In this document: positions 34,113-43,197 of the stretch, piece by piece | Layout of the letters: every line of letters starts with the position of its first letter | How positions within the stretch are numbered: position 1 is the stretch's first letter | The notes under the pieces: generated by a model | Databases searched by the model: none | What the model was told of the DNA's origin: nothing | What the model saw: only the letters and a program-made list of their open reading frames with translations | Translations under genes and position numbers: made by a program | Origin: Furfurilactobacillus entadae | Lineage (GTDB): Bacteria; Bacillota; Bacilli; Lactobacillales; Lactobacillaceae | Assembly (NCBI RefSeq): GCF_045862745.1 | Contig: NZ_BQXN01000016.1 | Span: forward strand, 1-52,660 | Reading direction: 5' to 3' | Length of the DNA: 52,660 nucleotides

Positions 34113-34114
34113 GT

Positions 34115-34708
34115 ATGCCCATTCAAACCAAAATGGAACCAGAAAGTAAAAGCAAGGTTGCTAATATCTGGCAATACCTCAATTACAAGGCGTTAGTTGG
34201 TCCAAAGCATTACCTGGCCCTACAACATGAGTACGGCTACGCAGAGCTATTAACGATCCGCGGTCAAGATTTAGACAGTTTGAGTAACCAGGAACGGATT
34301 AAGAAACTCAACGAATTCGCGGATTTTGAAGGCAGTAACCTGGAAGATCAACAAATCATTTTCACAAAATTCCCGACGGACACATTAAGTCAACAAGGGT
34401 ATTGGGGCCGGTTGTACGCCCGCTTGTTAAATGAATTTGATGCAACAACGGATCCTAGACGGCGTCGCAGTCTGAAACGTCGACAAATGATGGTGATGGA
34501 CGCGATTAATACCGAAAAGACGATTGCGGACCAACTATTTAATTTAGAATTTGTCCTGGTCATTTTCAGTAAACGCTTGTCCGAGCTTGATAGTCTCGTT
34601 AGTCGGGCCAAACAAACCGGTGGTGAGACGGTCATTTTAGATGACATGACTGTGGCTGAAAAAGAACGGTTGTGTCACACCATGCATAATTTGAACACGG
34701 AGCTATAG
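34115..34708 (+). CDS. TrsD-like conjugation protein
   Basis: 197 aa, soluble, helical and charged (DPRRRRSLKRRQMMVMDAIN and a C-terminal TVAEKERLCHTMHNL). It lies between the VirB3-like and VirB4 genes, the place of trsD in staphylococcal and lactobacillar transfer operons, and has the length of that product. The assignment is mainly from gene order. Its N-terminal KALVGPKHYLALQHEYGYAE resembles the domain that precedes VirB4 ATPases, so it may work with or be split from VirB4. Confidence 0.6.
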   Translation: MPIQTKMEPESKSKVANIWQYLNYKALVGPKHYLALQHEYGYAELLTIRGQDLDSLSNQERIKKLNEFADFEGSNLEDQQIIFTKFPTDTLSQQGYWGRLYARLLNEFDATTDPRRRRSLKRRQMMVMDAINTEKTIADQLFNLEFVLVIFSKRLSELDSLVSRAKQTGGETVILDDMTVAEKERLCHTMHNLNTEL

Positions 34709-34724
34709 AGAGGAGCGGACCAAC

Positions 34725-36663
34725 ATGAAGCAACGCGAAAAGGATCGCCTAATTAACGAAGGTTACGATCTACATTTAATTGAAAAGACTCAACCACAAG
34801 GGAACGTCAGCTTTAAAGAAACTTATTCTGTCTTTGGCGATGGTGTGGCTGCCTGTTTGGATGTGATGGAGCTACCCTCACATGGCATGCCGGACTACTG
34901 GTTGCGCCCGTTAGTTACTAACGACGACACATTAACGGTGTTGTCTGTTGGTACAGAAAACACGGAAGAAATCATGGCGTCACTTGCCCGTTCCACACAG
35001 GAAAAGGCTTCGCAAATCAGTGGTAACAACAGTTTGCAAGGCAATATGGAAGCTAACAACGATACGCAAGATAACATGGCGCTCTTGCAAGATCTGATGC
35101 AAAACAATTTAGTGATGAAACGGCTGTATATTCGCATTTATGTGTACGCTGATGACCTCACCGAGTTGACGGCCAAAATCAAAAAGATCAAGAAAGACAT
35201 TGGTAAATTTCGCGTCTGGACGCTGCCCGGGGAACAAGACGCGGAATGGCAAAGCATGTTCACGCCGACCATGTTACAAGAATCATTGCCCGGCGGGCGT
35301 AAAGGGATTCCGATTAGCCTGCGTGATTTAGGTGGCGGGCTGCCATTTGATCATGTGAAGCTTGACGATCCGTTTGGCAATTATTATGGGTACACCAGTA
35401 CTTCCGGCGCCGTTAACTTTGATTTTTACCGACGGGATCAACACCGCACGGCCTCATTCATGATGGTGCTTGGTGCGCCTGGGATGGGTAAATCAACCTT
35501 TCAAAAGATGGTCGAAGATGATGGCTTTATGCGTGGCAATTTCATTCGCAACTTTGATGTGTCCAACGAGTACCGGTCAATGACCACCCACTATGGTGGC
35601 GTGCTAATGGATCTAGCTGGTGGACAGTACAAAAACAATCCGTTTGAGATCTTCCCGACCATGACAAATTTTGACGGCACGACCGTGGATAAGATCGGGA
35701 GCATGAACAATCATTTTGCCAAATTACAGAGTATTTTCGAATGTGAAAACCCTTCGGCTACACCAGATGATCAAATGGTATTACAACAACTGTTAAGTCA
35801 GTTTTACATTGATTTTGGCCAAAGCCGGCATGCGGTGATGTGGTCGATGAACCCAGAGCGTGATTACGATCTGATCAAGAATACCGGCTTGCGTCATGAA
35901 GAATATCCGGTGTTGTCCGACTTCGTCACAGCGTTAGATAGTTTTCGGCGCAGTCAAGAGTACCGCACCGTCAGCGCCGTCTGTGGAGCGGATCTACAAC
36001 ACGTTTAAATCAATGTTACAGACGCACGGTGACTTGTATGAAGGTGTGACTAATTTGCCGGATTTGAGCCACGAAAGTGTCGTCACCTATCAAACTGAGC
36101 GGTTAAAAAGTTATGGCGAAGGGACGTTCAATGCGGTGATGATGTCTACCCTGTCGATGTTGCAGGCGGATATCGTAAACAACGGGAAGAAGTACCGGGC
36201 GTTAGTTAAAGCCGGTCAAGTCCGTTATGAAGACGCACCCAACTTTGAGATTCACATGGACGAAGTCCAAACGCTTTTAACGCCGCAGCACCCCACGGTC
36301 GCTCGGTTCATTGCCGAAATTATGGAACAAATGCGGAAGAACTTTTGTGCCATGGTGATGGGCGCGCCGTCAGTCCAAGGGATTATTATCCCCTCTGAAC
36401 CGGGGAAAAAAGATACGCCCTATCAAACCGACGTTAAGAAGATCTTCGAACTCACCAATTACCGGTGTTTCTTTAACACGGCGCCTGAAGACATGCCCCT
36501 CTTACGTTCCGCTTTACAAAAGTCGATTTCTGATGCGACGTTGAGCGAAGTCAGCGAGTTGGAACAAGGGGACGTGTTCATGAACATATCTGGTTACCGA
36601 AGTTTAGTCTTTCATGTTCAGCCATCAGACGAACAGGTAGCCCGCTTTGATGGCGGAAAATAG
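34725..36663 (+). pseudogene. VirB4/TrsE-type ATPase gene, split by a frameshift near 35980
   Basis: The first frame (from ATG 34725) runs 427 residues to a stop at 36006-36008 and carries the Walker A motif GAPGMGKST at about residue 250. The second frame opens at 35983 and continues the family sequence with ERIYNTFKSMLQTHGDLYEG; it holds the Walker B region FEIHMDEVQTLL. At the junction one extra base in GCCGTCTGTGGAG separates ...RTVSAV from VERIYNTF; removing it restores a single frame of about 645 aa, the usual TrsE length. No slippery heptamer is present, so a mutation or a sequencing error is likelier than programmed shifting. VirB4 powers pilus and channel assembly, so a true break should impair conjugation. 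Confidence 0.85.
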
Positions 36664-36670
36664 GAGGCCC

Positions 36671-36946
36671 ATGATGAGTAAAAAAGCACGTGCGTGGCGA
36701 CACCCGATTAAGGCTTTGAGAAATGATTATCAATGCAAGGTGGCGCGAGGCCAGGCTTTAAAGGGCCGAAGTTCGCAGGACATTTACCAGCTGTGGCCGT
36801 TGGTAGCTGTGGCTGGTTGTATCACCACCCTCTTACTCGTCTTACTAATGCTTCACGCTCCAGTTTGGGTCCTGGTGTTGGCGTTGGTCATCATGGGCAC
36901 CTGGTTGTTGGTGTGGCGCCAACGTGATCGAGGTGATCGAGATTGA
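36671..36946 (+). CDS. TrsF-like small membrane protein
   Basis: ATG 36671 follows AGGAGG with four bases between; the longer frame from 36647 lacks a ribosome site. The product of about 91 aa is basic at the N-terminus (KKARAWRHPIKALRNDYQCK) with two hydrophobic helices at about 40-80 and a basic end (RQRDRGDRD). It sits between VirB4 and the muralytic gene, the position of trsF. The stop overlaps the next start. Confidence 0.55.
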   Translation: MMSKKARAWRHPIKALRNDYQCKVARGQALKGRSSQDIYQLWPLVAVAGCITTLLLVLLMLHAPVWVLVLALVIMGTWLLVWRQRDRGDRD

Positions 36947-38079
36947 AGAAGTGGCTTAAAGCGCATCTGTTATTAAGCGGTGGGATCGCGCTCGCGATTG
37001 TTGGTGTGTTGGTGCTGGTGTTACTTAGTTGGAGCGTGTTTATTGCCATGATTTCGAGTTCTAGCAGTTCAAATGATTGTGATACAACGGCGGCTACTGG
37101 TGGTACCGCCGCCGGCGTGACCACCGACATGGCCGCTAACGCGAAAACTATCTATGATTATGGTATTCAGCACCATACGACCAGTGCCGGCATTTGTGGA
37201 GCTTTAGGCAGTTTTCAGAGTGAGTCTGGCATTCAGTTTCACATTTTAGAAGGCGGTATTTCAGATGCCTTAGGGTTGAACAATCCGAATGTAGGGATTG
37301 GTGTCGAACAATGGACATTTGGGCGACATACCAATCTACTGACCTTTGCCAACGCGCAAGGTAAAAACTGGGACGATCCAAATGTGCAATTAGATTTTAT
37401 GTGGAGCGAAGTGCAAGGCAATGCCACCTATCGCAAAATTTTAACCGAAACCGATGTTGATCAGGCCGCCAATGATTGGTTGACCAAGGTTGAAGTTCCG
37501 GGGAATTTAAACCAGCCCATTCGGGCTCAGCAAGCCGAGTACTGGTATGCCAAACTGGCTGGGAGTGATCCTGTTACCAGTGGGACCATTGATGCCGGAA
37601 ATACCGCCAATACCAGCACTAGTACAGACAATGACGGTTGTGATGCCGGTGGTGATCAAAATGATGCGGCCGCTAAAGGTGATGATTATCCGAAACAGTA
37701 CAAAGACGCTGAAAAGGACTCAACGACTGATTCACTTAGTTATTACAACCGTGAGTGTACCTCGTTTGTGGCCTGGCGATTAAAGCACCAAGGCATCGCG
37801 GATAATCTGATTGAGAATAACGGTAATGGTGGTGAATGGGCCGCTAATGCGCGTAAAAAAGGTGTCCAAGTGGACCACTCCCCTAGCGTGGGTTGTGTGG
37901 CCGAATTTGAAGATGGTGGGTACGGACACGTGGCCATTGTGTCCGCCGTCAAAGGCTCAAAGGTTGATCTGGAAGAATATAACTGGGCTACGAAATCCAC
38001 CCCGGATGGTGACGGTAGTTATCATACGCGTACCATCGATGCTAAAGACGCGTCCAATTACTTACATTTCAAGAAATGA
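36943..38079 (+). CDS. Bifunctional muralytic protein of the transfer apparatus (TrsG/VirB1-like, lysozyme-like plus CHAP)
   Basis: 378 aa from a TTG overlapping the previous stop. An N-terminal membrane anchor (LLLSGGIALAIVGVLVLVLL) is followed by a phage-tail-lysozyme-like domain (GICGALGSFQSESGI, then GIGVEQWTFGRHT and WYAKLAG). After a Thr/Asn-rich linker at about 210-235 comes a CHAP amidase/endopeptidase domain: Cys272 in RECTSFVAWRL and His329 in GYGHVAIV form the expected catalytic pair. Such proteins open the thick cell wall for the mating channel, like TrsG and TraG in pSK41/pIP501-type systems. It works outside the membrane. Confidence 0.88.
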   Translation: MKKWLKAHLLLSGGIALAIVGVLVLVLLSWSVFIAMISSSSSSNDCDTTAATGGTAAGVTTDMAANAKTIYDYGIQHHTTSAGICGALGSFQSESGIQFHILEGGISDALGLNNPNVGIGVEQWTFGRHTNLLTFANAQGKNWDDPNVQLDFMWSEVQGNATYRKILTETDVDQAANDWLTKVEVPGNLNQPIRAQQAEYWYAKLAGSDPVTSGTIDAGNTANTSTSTDNDGCDAGGDQNDAAAKGDDYPKQYKDAEKDSTTDSLSYYNRECTSFVAWRLKHQGIADNLIENNGNGGEWAANARKKGVQVDHSPSVGCVAEFEDGGYGHVAIVSAVKGSKVDLEEYNWATKSTPDGDGSYHTRTIDAKDASNYLHFKK

Positions 38080-38088
38080 GGCAAAAAA

Positions 38089-38673
38089 ATGAATCAAACC
38101 AGTAGTAAACAAGCTTGGCAGTTGGGGATCCTCGTGGTGGTCGCCCTGGGCCTTGGTTTTGTGGGTGGCAACCTATTGACAAAACATGTTCAGCCCCCGC
38201 GGGTGGTGACTAAGACAGTGACGAAAAAACAAATCGTCCACGAACCGGCAAAAGCCCAGGCATCAGGAGACGTGACGGTGCCTGAGGCCACGTTAACCGA
38301 CCGCGCTACTAAATTAGTTAATGCGGCGTATAGCTACAGTACAAGCAGTTATGCGGATCGCCCAAAAGCAGTTGGACAGTATGGTAATCAAGCGGTCGTA
38401 ACGGCGTTTACTGGACCTGCAGATCAGCGTAAACAAAACGCCAAGGTTCAACAAGCAACCAGTATCAACTCCACGGTGCAGGACGTGCATGTCTATCAGG
38501 GGGCAAAAGACGCTAATGGCAACCTAACCGCAAAGGTCTTTACGACCTACACGGTCACCTCTTCGCAGTTTGATAATGGTGAACGTAAAGCTACATCAGT
38601 GTATGACTTAACGTTTAACGTCAAGCAGCAGAAATTTACACAAGCCAAATTTGACGGATCATTGGCGAAATAA
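38089..38673 (+). CDS. TrsH-like membrane-anchored conjugation protein
   Basis: 194 aa. One N-terminal membrane helix (LGILVVVALGLGFVGGNLL), a basic linker (RVVTKTVTKKQ), and an extracytoplasmic domain of about 140 residues with alternating helices and strands (VNAAYSYSTSSYADRPKA, then VFTTYTVTSSQF), compatible with the NTF2-like fold of VirB8-type proteins. It is the last gene of the operon; a bidirectional terminator follows. The name is by position and topology. Confidence 0.6.
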   Translation: MNQTSSKQAWQLGILVVVALGLGFVGGNLLTKHVQPPRVVTKTVTKKQIVHEPAKAQASGDVTVPEATLTDRATKLVNAAYSYSTSSYADRPKAVGQYGNQAVVTAFTGPADQRKQNAKVQQATSINSTVQDVHVYQGAKDANGNLTAKVFTTYTVTSSQFDNGERKATSVYDLTFNVKQQKFTQAKFDGSLAK

Positions 38674-38680
38674 GGCAAAC

Positions 38681-38723
38681 AAAAAGCAGGTCGCAATCAT
38701 TAAATGATTGTGACCTGCTTTTT
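38681..38723. terminator. Bidirectional intrinsic terminator
   Basis: AAAAAGCAGGTCGCAATCAT pairs with ATGATTGTGACCTGCTTTTT. It has A-rich and T-rich ends, so it serves both the transfer operon and the convergent lipoprotein gene. Confidence 0.9.
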
Positions 38724-38725
38724 GT

Positions 38726-39238
38726 TTATTTTGTGACAATATAACAGTAAGGATTTGCAGTTTGACTATGACTATCTGAGAAACCAGTATATTTAGTTTG
38801 ACTACTTGCTGTAGTTCCGTGTATTTTTTTGTCAAAATTCATGATTAATTCTTGGCCACTGTTATGTGTTGTTATTTTTATTTTGTTAGTACCTGTTTTC
38901 TTCCAAGAACCTGGGTAAATTGTATCTGCTTCAGCTCCTTTTTGAAATGTGTTATCAGCAATTGATAAATTTTTTGCACTTTGAGAAACGGTTTGTACTT
39001 GAACTTTATGATTGGATGTAAAGCGATAAATATAGACGATACCGTCATTGACTGAGGATTCATCTAAATTCTCTTTACTGGATGAAACGAAAACAACTTG
39101 TCCAGTTTTGGTGAGCTGTTCTACTGGCGTTTTTGGTTGAGAATGTTCTCTGGCAGATTGTTTTCCGCAAGCGGTTAATGTGCAAATTAACGTCAGCGTC
39201 ATTAGTGAAATTATGATTGCTTTAAAATGATTTTTCAT
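38726..39238 (-). CDS. Lipoprotein, 170 aa
   Basis: A type II signal peptide with a hydrophobic core (IIISLMTLTLICT) and lipobox LTAC puts the lipidated cysteine at residue 24. The mature part is a beta-rich domain (VQVQTVSQSAKNLSIADNTF, then TNKIKITTHNSGQELIMNF). It is convergent with the transfer operon and has a proper AAAGGA ribosome site. Low GC suggests a separate origin. Plasmid lipoproteins at this place can be surface exclusion or inhibitory factors, but no motif supports that here. Confidence 0.75.
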   Translation of the reverse strand: MKNHFKAIIISLMTLTLICTLTACGKQSAREHSQPKTPVEQLTKTGQVVFVSSSKENLDESSVNDGIVYIYRFTSNHKVQVQTVSQSAKNLSIADNTFQKGAEADTIYPGSWKKTGTNKIKITTHNSGQELIMNFDKKIHGTTASSQTKYTGFSDSHSQTANPYCYIVTK

Positions 39239-39264
39239 GTTTACTGTCCTTTCTTTTCAACGAT

Positions 39265-39783
39265 CTACAAATTGTAATCGCGGTGCCAGCGATCATACTG
39301 ATTTTGATCAATGATACCAAGTTCAAGCAATTCATGAGCTGCACCATTAACATAAATGGATGTAATTAGGCCTTTAGAACCAGCGCGGTGCTTCCCAGAA
39401 GGAGTTGTGGTTAATTGCTTGATAATATCGTTCATACTTTTAGGGCTTAAGATAGTTGTGGCCACAGAAGCAGCCTCACTTTGATGCTTTGCTTGAAAAG
39501 CTTTGATACGTTCTTCAACATCTGTGGCTGGTGAAGCAGCATTTGAATCAACCGCGGGCACGCTTGTTTCGCTTTTAGTAGGTGAAGCAACCGACGCTGA
39601 AGTTGCATCGCTTGTTTTTTGTTCAGTAGCGGCTGTTGAACCATCAAACATGCTTACTTCTGATTGTGGGTTAGTAGTGCTGTTTCCGTCGGCAAGCCGG
39701 GTCTTCCATAAGGGTTGTACTGGAGCGTCTTGCTCTGCAGTTTTACTTTCGACGAGCCGTTCCTTAGTATTCTTTCTACTCAT
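39265..39783 (-). CDS. Probable centromere-binding partner of ParA (ParB-like)
   Basis: 172 aa. The first 95 residues are low complexity (Ser, Thr, Ala, Pro), and the C-terminal part is a compact helical domain (SPKSMNDIIKQLTTTPSGKH, then AAHELLELGIIDQNQYDRW). It lies 84 bp downstream of parA on the same strand, where small centromere-binding proteins of type Ib partition systems are found. The gap carries a copy of the palindromic repeat also seen upstream of parA, so both genes are probably autoregulated. A ParB-like role is inferred from position. Confidence 0.6.
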   Translation of the reverse strand: MSRKNTKERLVESKTAEQDAPVQPLWKTRLADGNSTTNPQSEVSMFDGSTAATEQKTSDATSASVASPTKSETSVPAVDSNAASPATDVEERIKAFQAKHQSEAASVATTILSPKSMNDIIKQLTTTPSGKHRAGSKGLITSIYVNGAAHELLELGIIDQNQYDRWHRDYNL

Positions 39784-39824
39784 AGTTTAATACCTCTTAA
39801 TTTAGTAACACTTTATAAACTATT

Positions 39825-39856
39825 ACTATTATACAACATCATAGTTTATAAATCGT
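39825..39856. promoter_or_regulatory. Partition operator half-palindrome between parA and its partner
   Basis: AACATCATAGTTTATA, the same sequence as the left arm and centre of the palindrome at 41023-41053, lies in the 84-bp gap upstream of the parB-like gene. A related inverted copy (TTTATAAACTATTA) lies just to its left. Confidence 0.5.
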
Positions 39857-39867
39857 TGTGAAATTGT

Positions 39868-40812
39868 TTAGTTTTGGCTGGTAAAGCTACCATTGCTGAT
39901 CAATTCATTGGCGAGTTGGAAATAATTATGAATAAACTTTTCCTTTGGATCGCCTGACAACGTTGCAGGTAAGCCTTTGTAACCGGCTGAACTGGCAAAA
40001 CGAATTGAATTTGGAATTTGAGTATCTAAATAATTCAAATTGTTGTGCATGCAAAAACGCATTAGGTCTTTAGTAACATCAGCATGTAATACTGTGCGAG
40101 CTCGAACTTTAGTGGCCAAGACACCAGCAATGTGAAGCTTAGGATTGTATTTATCACGGATTGTAGCAACACGTTGTACGATATTGCTTAAACCATCAAC
40201 TGAAAATGGATCTGGTTCAATGGGAATGAGCATTTGGTCGACAATGCTAAGTACTGATGATGAAACAGCCTTAAGTTCAGCTGGCGTGTCGAAAAGGATT
40301 ACATCATATTGTTTGCGCAGGTTGTCGAACTTTCCAGCTAAGATATTGAAATAGTAACTGTCCAGGTTAATACCTTTTGTGGTTTCTTTATTGAAGTCCT
40401 CACGACTCATTTCAAGTAGCTTTGGACCTTCGGTCTGAAGCAGGTTCCACAGATTATCTTTCATACGTTGATCGTATTCGGCTAATTGATCAAATTCAAG
40501 GTAGTTCATGTCCTTGTTTGAGGCAATGATGTCGATGTTTTTGTATGCTTTCACAACTGTTTCTTCTGGGGTCATGTTGCCCATGAAGATGTCATACGAG
40601 GTGGCGTCGAAAGTTGAAGAGTCGAGATTAAAACTGGTAGCTGCGTTACCACGATCATCAGTTTCAACAACAAGAATTCTAAGATCAGGATACTGTTTTG
40701 ATAAAGCACCCGCTAAATTGACGGTTGTGGTTGTTTTACCAACCCCACCTTTTGGAAACACAACTGCCAACATAACTGCTTCTTTATTGCTTGGAAATTT
40801 TAAAGTTGCCAT
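39868..40812 (-). CDS. parA: ParA-type partition ATPase
   Basis: About 314 aa from ATG 40812, which follows AAAAGGTGG; a longer frame from 40827 has no proper spacing. The deviant Walker A motif FPKGGVGKTTTTVNLAGAL lies near the N-terminus, then ILVVETDDRGNAATSFNLD (A'-type motif) and YDVILFDTPAEL (Walker B). It forms dynamic patches on the nucleoid that position plasmid copies. The upstream region to 41053 holds several palindromes of one family, likely the operator and centromere. Confidence 0.93.
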   Translation of the reverse strand: MATLKFPSNKEAVMLAVVFPKGGVGKTTTTVNLAGALSKQYPDLRILVVETDDRGNAATSFNLDSSTFDATSYDIFMGNMTPEETVVKAYKNIDIIASNKDMNYLEFDQLAEYDQRMKDNLWNLLQTEGPKLLEMSREDFNKETTKGINLDSYYFNILAGKFDNLRKQYDVILFDTPAELKAVSSSVLSIVDQMLIPIEPDPFSVDGLSNIVQRVATIRDKYNPKLHIAGVLATKVRARTVLHADVTKDLMRFCMHNNLNYLDTQIPNSIRFASSAGYKGLPATLSGDPKEKFIHNYFQLANELISNGSFTSQN

Positions 40813-40867
40813 ATTAATTAGGCCCACCTTTTTGCAAGAGTATTGGAACCGTGACTATAAAACCATT

Positions 40868-41053
40868 ATGTTACATAATATGTTAACAACGTATGCTTAA
40901 ACATAATAGTTTATATGATGTTAAATCGTAGTTTCTATAACGTATGATATGACAGGGTTTTCTAAAAGGCAATAGAAAGTAAGTTGTAATTACGTTAAAA
41001 CATAATATATTACAAAACAAAACAGTAACATCATAGTTTATATGGTGTTACTG
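40868..41053. promoter_or_regulatory. Probable par centromere/operator array
   Basis: Palindromes of one family are repeated upstream of parA. The best is CAGTAACATCATA, centre GTTTA, then TATGGTGTTACTG (41023-41053). A second, AACATAATA-GTTTA-TATGATGTT, covers 40901-40923, and degenerate copies lie at about 40868-40885 and 40995-41012. Repeats of this kind beside a ParA gene normally bind the centromere protein and repress the operon. Confidence 0.65.
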
Positions 41054-41104
41054 TAAAAGGCGCCGCATTAAGGTTTCTAGCGTGTAAATAATTATTGAAA
41101 AGGC

Positions 41105-41133
41105 TTGCTAAATCTGAATGTTAAGAATATACT
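41105..41133 (+). promoter_or_regulatory. Promoter of the small HTH-like gene
   Basis: TTGCTA (41105-41110) and TATACT (41128-41133) with a 17-bp spacer, 55 bp before the ATG at 41188. Confidence 0.6.
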
Positions 41134-41187
41134 AATTTCGTTGAGAAATAACATTCTCAATCAGGAAAGTGAAAGTCAGGGACACTT

Positions 41188-41463
41188 ATGCAACGATCAA
41201 ATGAATTAGATATCGAAAAGCGCAATGAATATGTCAAGTTTCTTGTGGAAGTGTTGGTTAGAAAATATCACATATCAATGTCAGGTATTGCCCAGGACGC
41301 AGATATTTCGGTTTCAGGTTTGTCTGCCTTACTAAGTGATAGCCGAACACTCCGAGGAGCAACAATCGATCAGCTTGAAGATTTGCTGATTGATTTGTAT
41401 CAGCCTTTACTGGACTTTGAAATCCAGATGCATCAAGCCTTTGTTGATGAGCTTTTCAAATAA
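41188..41463 (+). CDS. Small HTH-like plasmid protein (possible copy-number repressor)
   Basis: 91 aa. The middle (HISMSGIAQDADISVSGLSA, then LLSDSRTLRGATIDQLEDLL) has the spacing of an XRE-like helix-turn-helix. It lies just upstream of the repE leader; in Inc18 plasmids the small repressor CopF/CopR occupies this place and represses the rep promoter. The predicted rep promoter (TTGTTG 41441, CATTAT 41464, 17-bp spacer) overlaps its 3' end. The copy-control role is inference from position. Confidence 0.6.
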   Translation: MQRSNELDIEKRNEYVKFLVEVLVRKYHISMSGIAQDADISVSGLSALLSDSRTLRGATIDQLEDLLIDLYQPLLDFEIQMHQAFVDELFK

Positions 41464-41481
41464 CATTATTGAATTGAAAAC

Positions 41482-41579
41482 AAAAAAGAGCCTAACCTCA
41501 TTCCATAAATAACCCATTCGTTTGGCCGCGAAAGTTATCTATGGATCCACAGTAGACCCTTGATTTGCTATTAACTTGT
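41482..41579 (-). ncRNA. Antisense copy-control RNA (Inc18 RNAIII-like)
   Basis: On the minus strand, GTGACA (41613-41608) and TATAAT (41591-41586) are 16 bp apart, so transcription should begin near 41579. The RNA folds into CCATAGATAAC / GTTATTTATGG closing a loop of about 20 nt, and ends at GGTTAGGCTCTTTTTT. The sense leader of repE carries the complementary hairpin. Place, size and strand match the antisense RNA that controls repE/repR of pAMbeta1/pIP501 by transcriptional attenuation. Confidence 0.75.
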
Positions 41580-41654
41580 AAATCTATTATAGCAAATTCT
41601 CGGAAATTGTCACGCATTTGGTGAAAAGCCATGAAGTGTGTACACTACGAAACT

Positions 41655-41688
41655 GGTTAGGCTAAGCAAAAATGCTGAGTCTTTTTTT
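41655..41688 (+). terminator. Attenuator in the repE leader
   Basis: GGCTAAGC and GCTGAGTC form a hairpin followed by seven T, 25 bp upstream of the repE start. GGTTAGGCT at 41655-41663, which overlaps the hairpin's left arm, is also the exact complement of AGCCTAACC at 41489-41497 in the same leader, so the two structures exclude each other. Binding of the antisense RNA to the 5' leader would release the terminator, the known Inc18 mechanism. Confidence 0.7.
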
Positions 41689-41712
41689 ATACCAGAAAAG
41701 AGGTGAACCCAC

Positions 41713-43197
41713 ATGGACCAAGCCTGGCAGGCAATTGAACAGATCTTGCACCACTCATTACATACTTATCAGCCCCGCAACAGTAAATTAGTTGCCCTGG
41801 CTGATCATGAAGATCTTAATAAAAAGGGCGCAATCGCTGGTTTTCGCTCGAAAGCGGCCATGAGCCACAGTCATGGGGTGGTTTACACCTCGTTTGAAGC
41901 ATTACATAAAGACTATACTAAGTTGACCCACTGGACCCCTAATCCATTTGTTTGGTTGGGCTACGGTGGCGCTGACCGAAACTATATTCGTGGGCACGCG
42001 GCGAATAATCTCCAACAACTAAACGCATTTGTGATTGATGTCGACTTTGCGTCACCTGCGATGATGAAGGCCCAACAGTCCACGATTCTAGAACGCTTAG
42101 TGATTGATGACAACATGATTCCAACCATGGTCTTATCGACCGACAAAGGGTTTCATGCGTACTATGTTTTAGAGCAACCATTCTTCTTTAAGCGCCATGC
42201 CAATGGGCAGATGCCAGGGCTGACAGTGGCGCAAAAGATCGCTGATAACTTAAAAGCATATGTTAGCCAAGGATTGCCTGCCGTTGATGTTGGTTGTAAC
42301 AACTTTGGGATTTTTAGAATGCCACATGAAGATAACCTGCTGGCTTATTTACCCGAATCCACCTTTAGTTTTGATCAATTTGCTGATTGGTCAAAGCGTT
42401 TTTCTGCTACCCAAAAAGCCCAGGTTGATTTACATGTGGTGCAAACACCCAAGTTTGCGGCCCAAACCCAACAGGCCTGGTTCAAAGAACTTTTACAAGT
42501 GACGGACATTCATGCAGGGGAGGGGCTTGGTCGGCATAACACCATCTTAACGTTGGCCTTAGCGTGTTACTCATCGGCGTGGTCAGAGGCTGCCGCTTTT
42601 GATTTACTGGATGAATTTAATTCTAATCTAGCCGCGCCTTTACATAACCAAGAGGTTCAGCGCACGGTGCATGATGCGTTTAGTGGCCGGTACAACGGCG
42701 CGGCCAAGGCCTATATTCGTGAACTATGCGCGATTTGGTTAGGCACAACGCCCAAGTTTGGCGCTGGTACCCCAGCTCAGTGGACCAAGTTTGCCAAGCC
42801 GCGAGCAGCCCGGCAGTATTCCCACTTACATGAATGGGCCAGCGACGTCGTCGCTTACGTTAATCGGGTAGGGAATGGCCAAGACCGGATCGCTATTTCA
42901 ACACGTGATCTACGGAAAGCACTGCACATTAGTGCGGCCTCGTTACAGAAAGTTTTAAGTCAGTTACAACTAGCAGGAAAATTGTTTGTCCAACCAGGAC
43001 GTGGGAGTCGGCCTGCTTTAATGGCCACGCAAGCAATGTTGATCAAAACGCTCTTAACGAAACAACGTGCCCAGCAAGACGCCTGGTGGACGTTTATTCG
43101 ACAGGTCCTAGTAGACCTGGATCAATTTAAAGTGGCGGAGACGACGGCTCAACCGGCACCAGAGATCCTTTTATTAGCGTTGGTTGATACAGGTTAA
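41713..43197 (+). CDS. repE: Theta replication initiator RepE/RepR/RepS family (Inc18-type)
   Basis: 494 aa, as in RepE of pAMbeta1 (496 aa). Family blocks in order: KGAIAGFRSKAAMSHSHGVV near residue 38, LTHWTPNPFVW, NNLQQLNAFVIDVDF with the acidic primase-like motif, MVLSTDKGFHAYYVLEQPFF, and a PriCT-like region GEGLGRHNTILTLALACYS at about 270. A C-terminal winged-helix-like part (ISTRDLRKALHISAASLQ) follows. It starts leading-strand synthesis, and in this family the origin lies directly downstream of the gene. Ribosome site AAAGAGGTG. Its expression is under the leader attenuator and antisense RNA described above. Confidence 0.93.
   Translation: MDQAWQAIEQILHHSLHTYQPRNSKLVALADHEDLNKKGAIAGFRSKAAMSHSHGVVYTSFEALHKDYTKLTHWTPNPFVWLGYGGADRNYIRGHAANNLQQLNAFVIDVDFASPAMMKAQQSTILERLVIDDNMIPTMVLSTDKGFHAYYVLEQPFFFKRHANGQMPGLTVAQKIADNLKAYVSQGLPAVDVGCNNFGIFRMPHEDNLLAYLPESTFSFDQFADWSKRFSATQKAQVDLHVVQTPKFAAQTQQAWFKELLQVTDIHAGEGLGRHNTILTLALACYSSAWSEAAAFDLLDEFNSNLAAPLHNQEVQRTVHDAFSGRYNGAAKAYIRELCAIWLGTTPKFGAGTPAQWTKFAKPRAARQYSHLHEWASDVVAYVNRVGNGQDRIAISTRDLRKALHISAASLQKVLSQLQLAGKLFVQPGRGSRPALMATQAMLIKTLLTKQRAQQDAWWTFIRQVLVDLDQFKVAETTAQPAPEILLLALVDTG

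Noticed and set aside
35960..36010. Programmed ribosomal frameshift in virB4
   Set aside because: No slippery heptamer and no downstream structure is visible; mutation or sequencing error is simpler.
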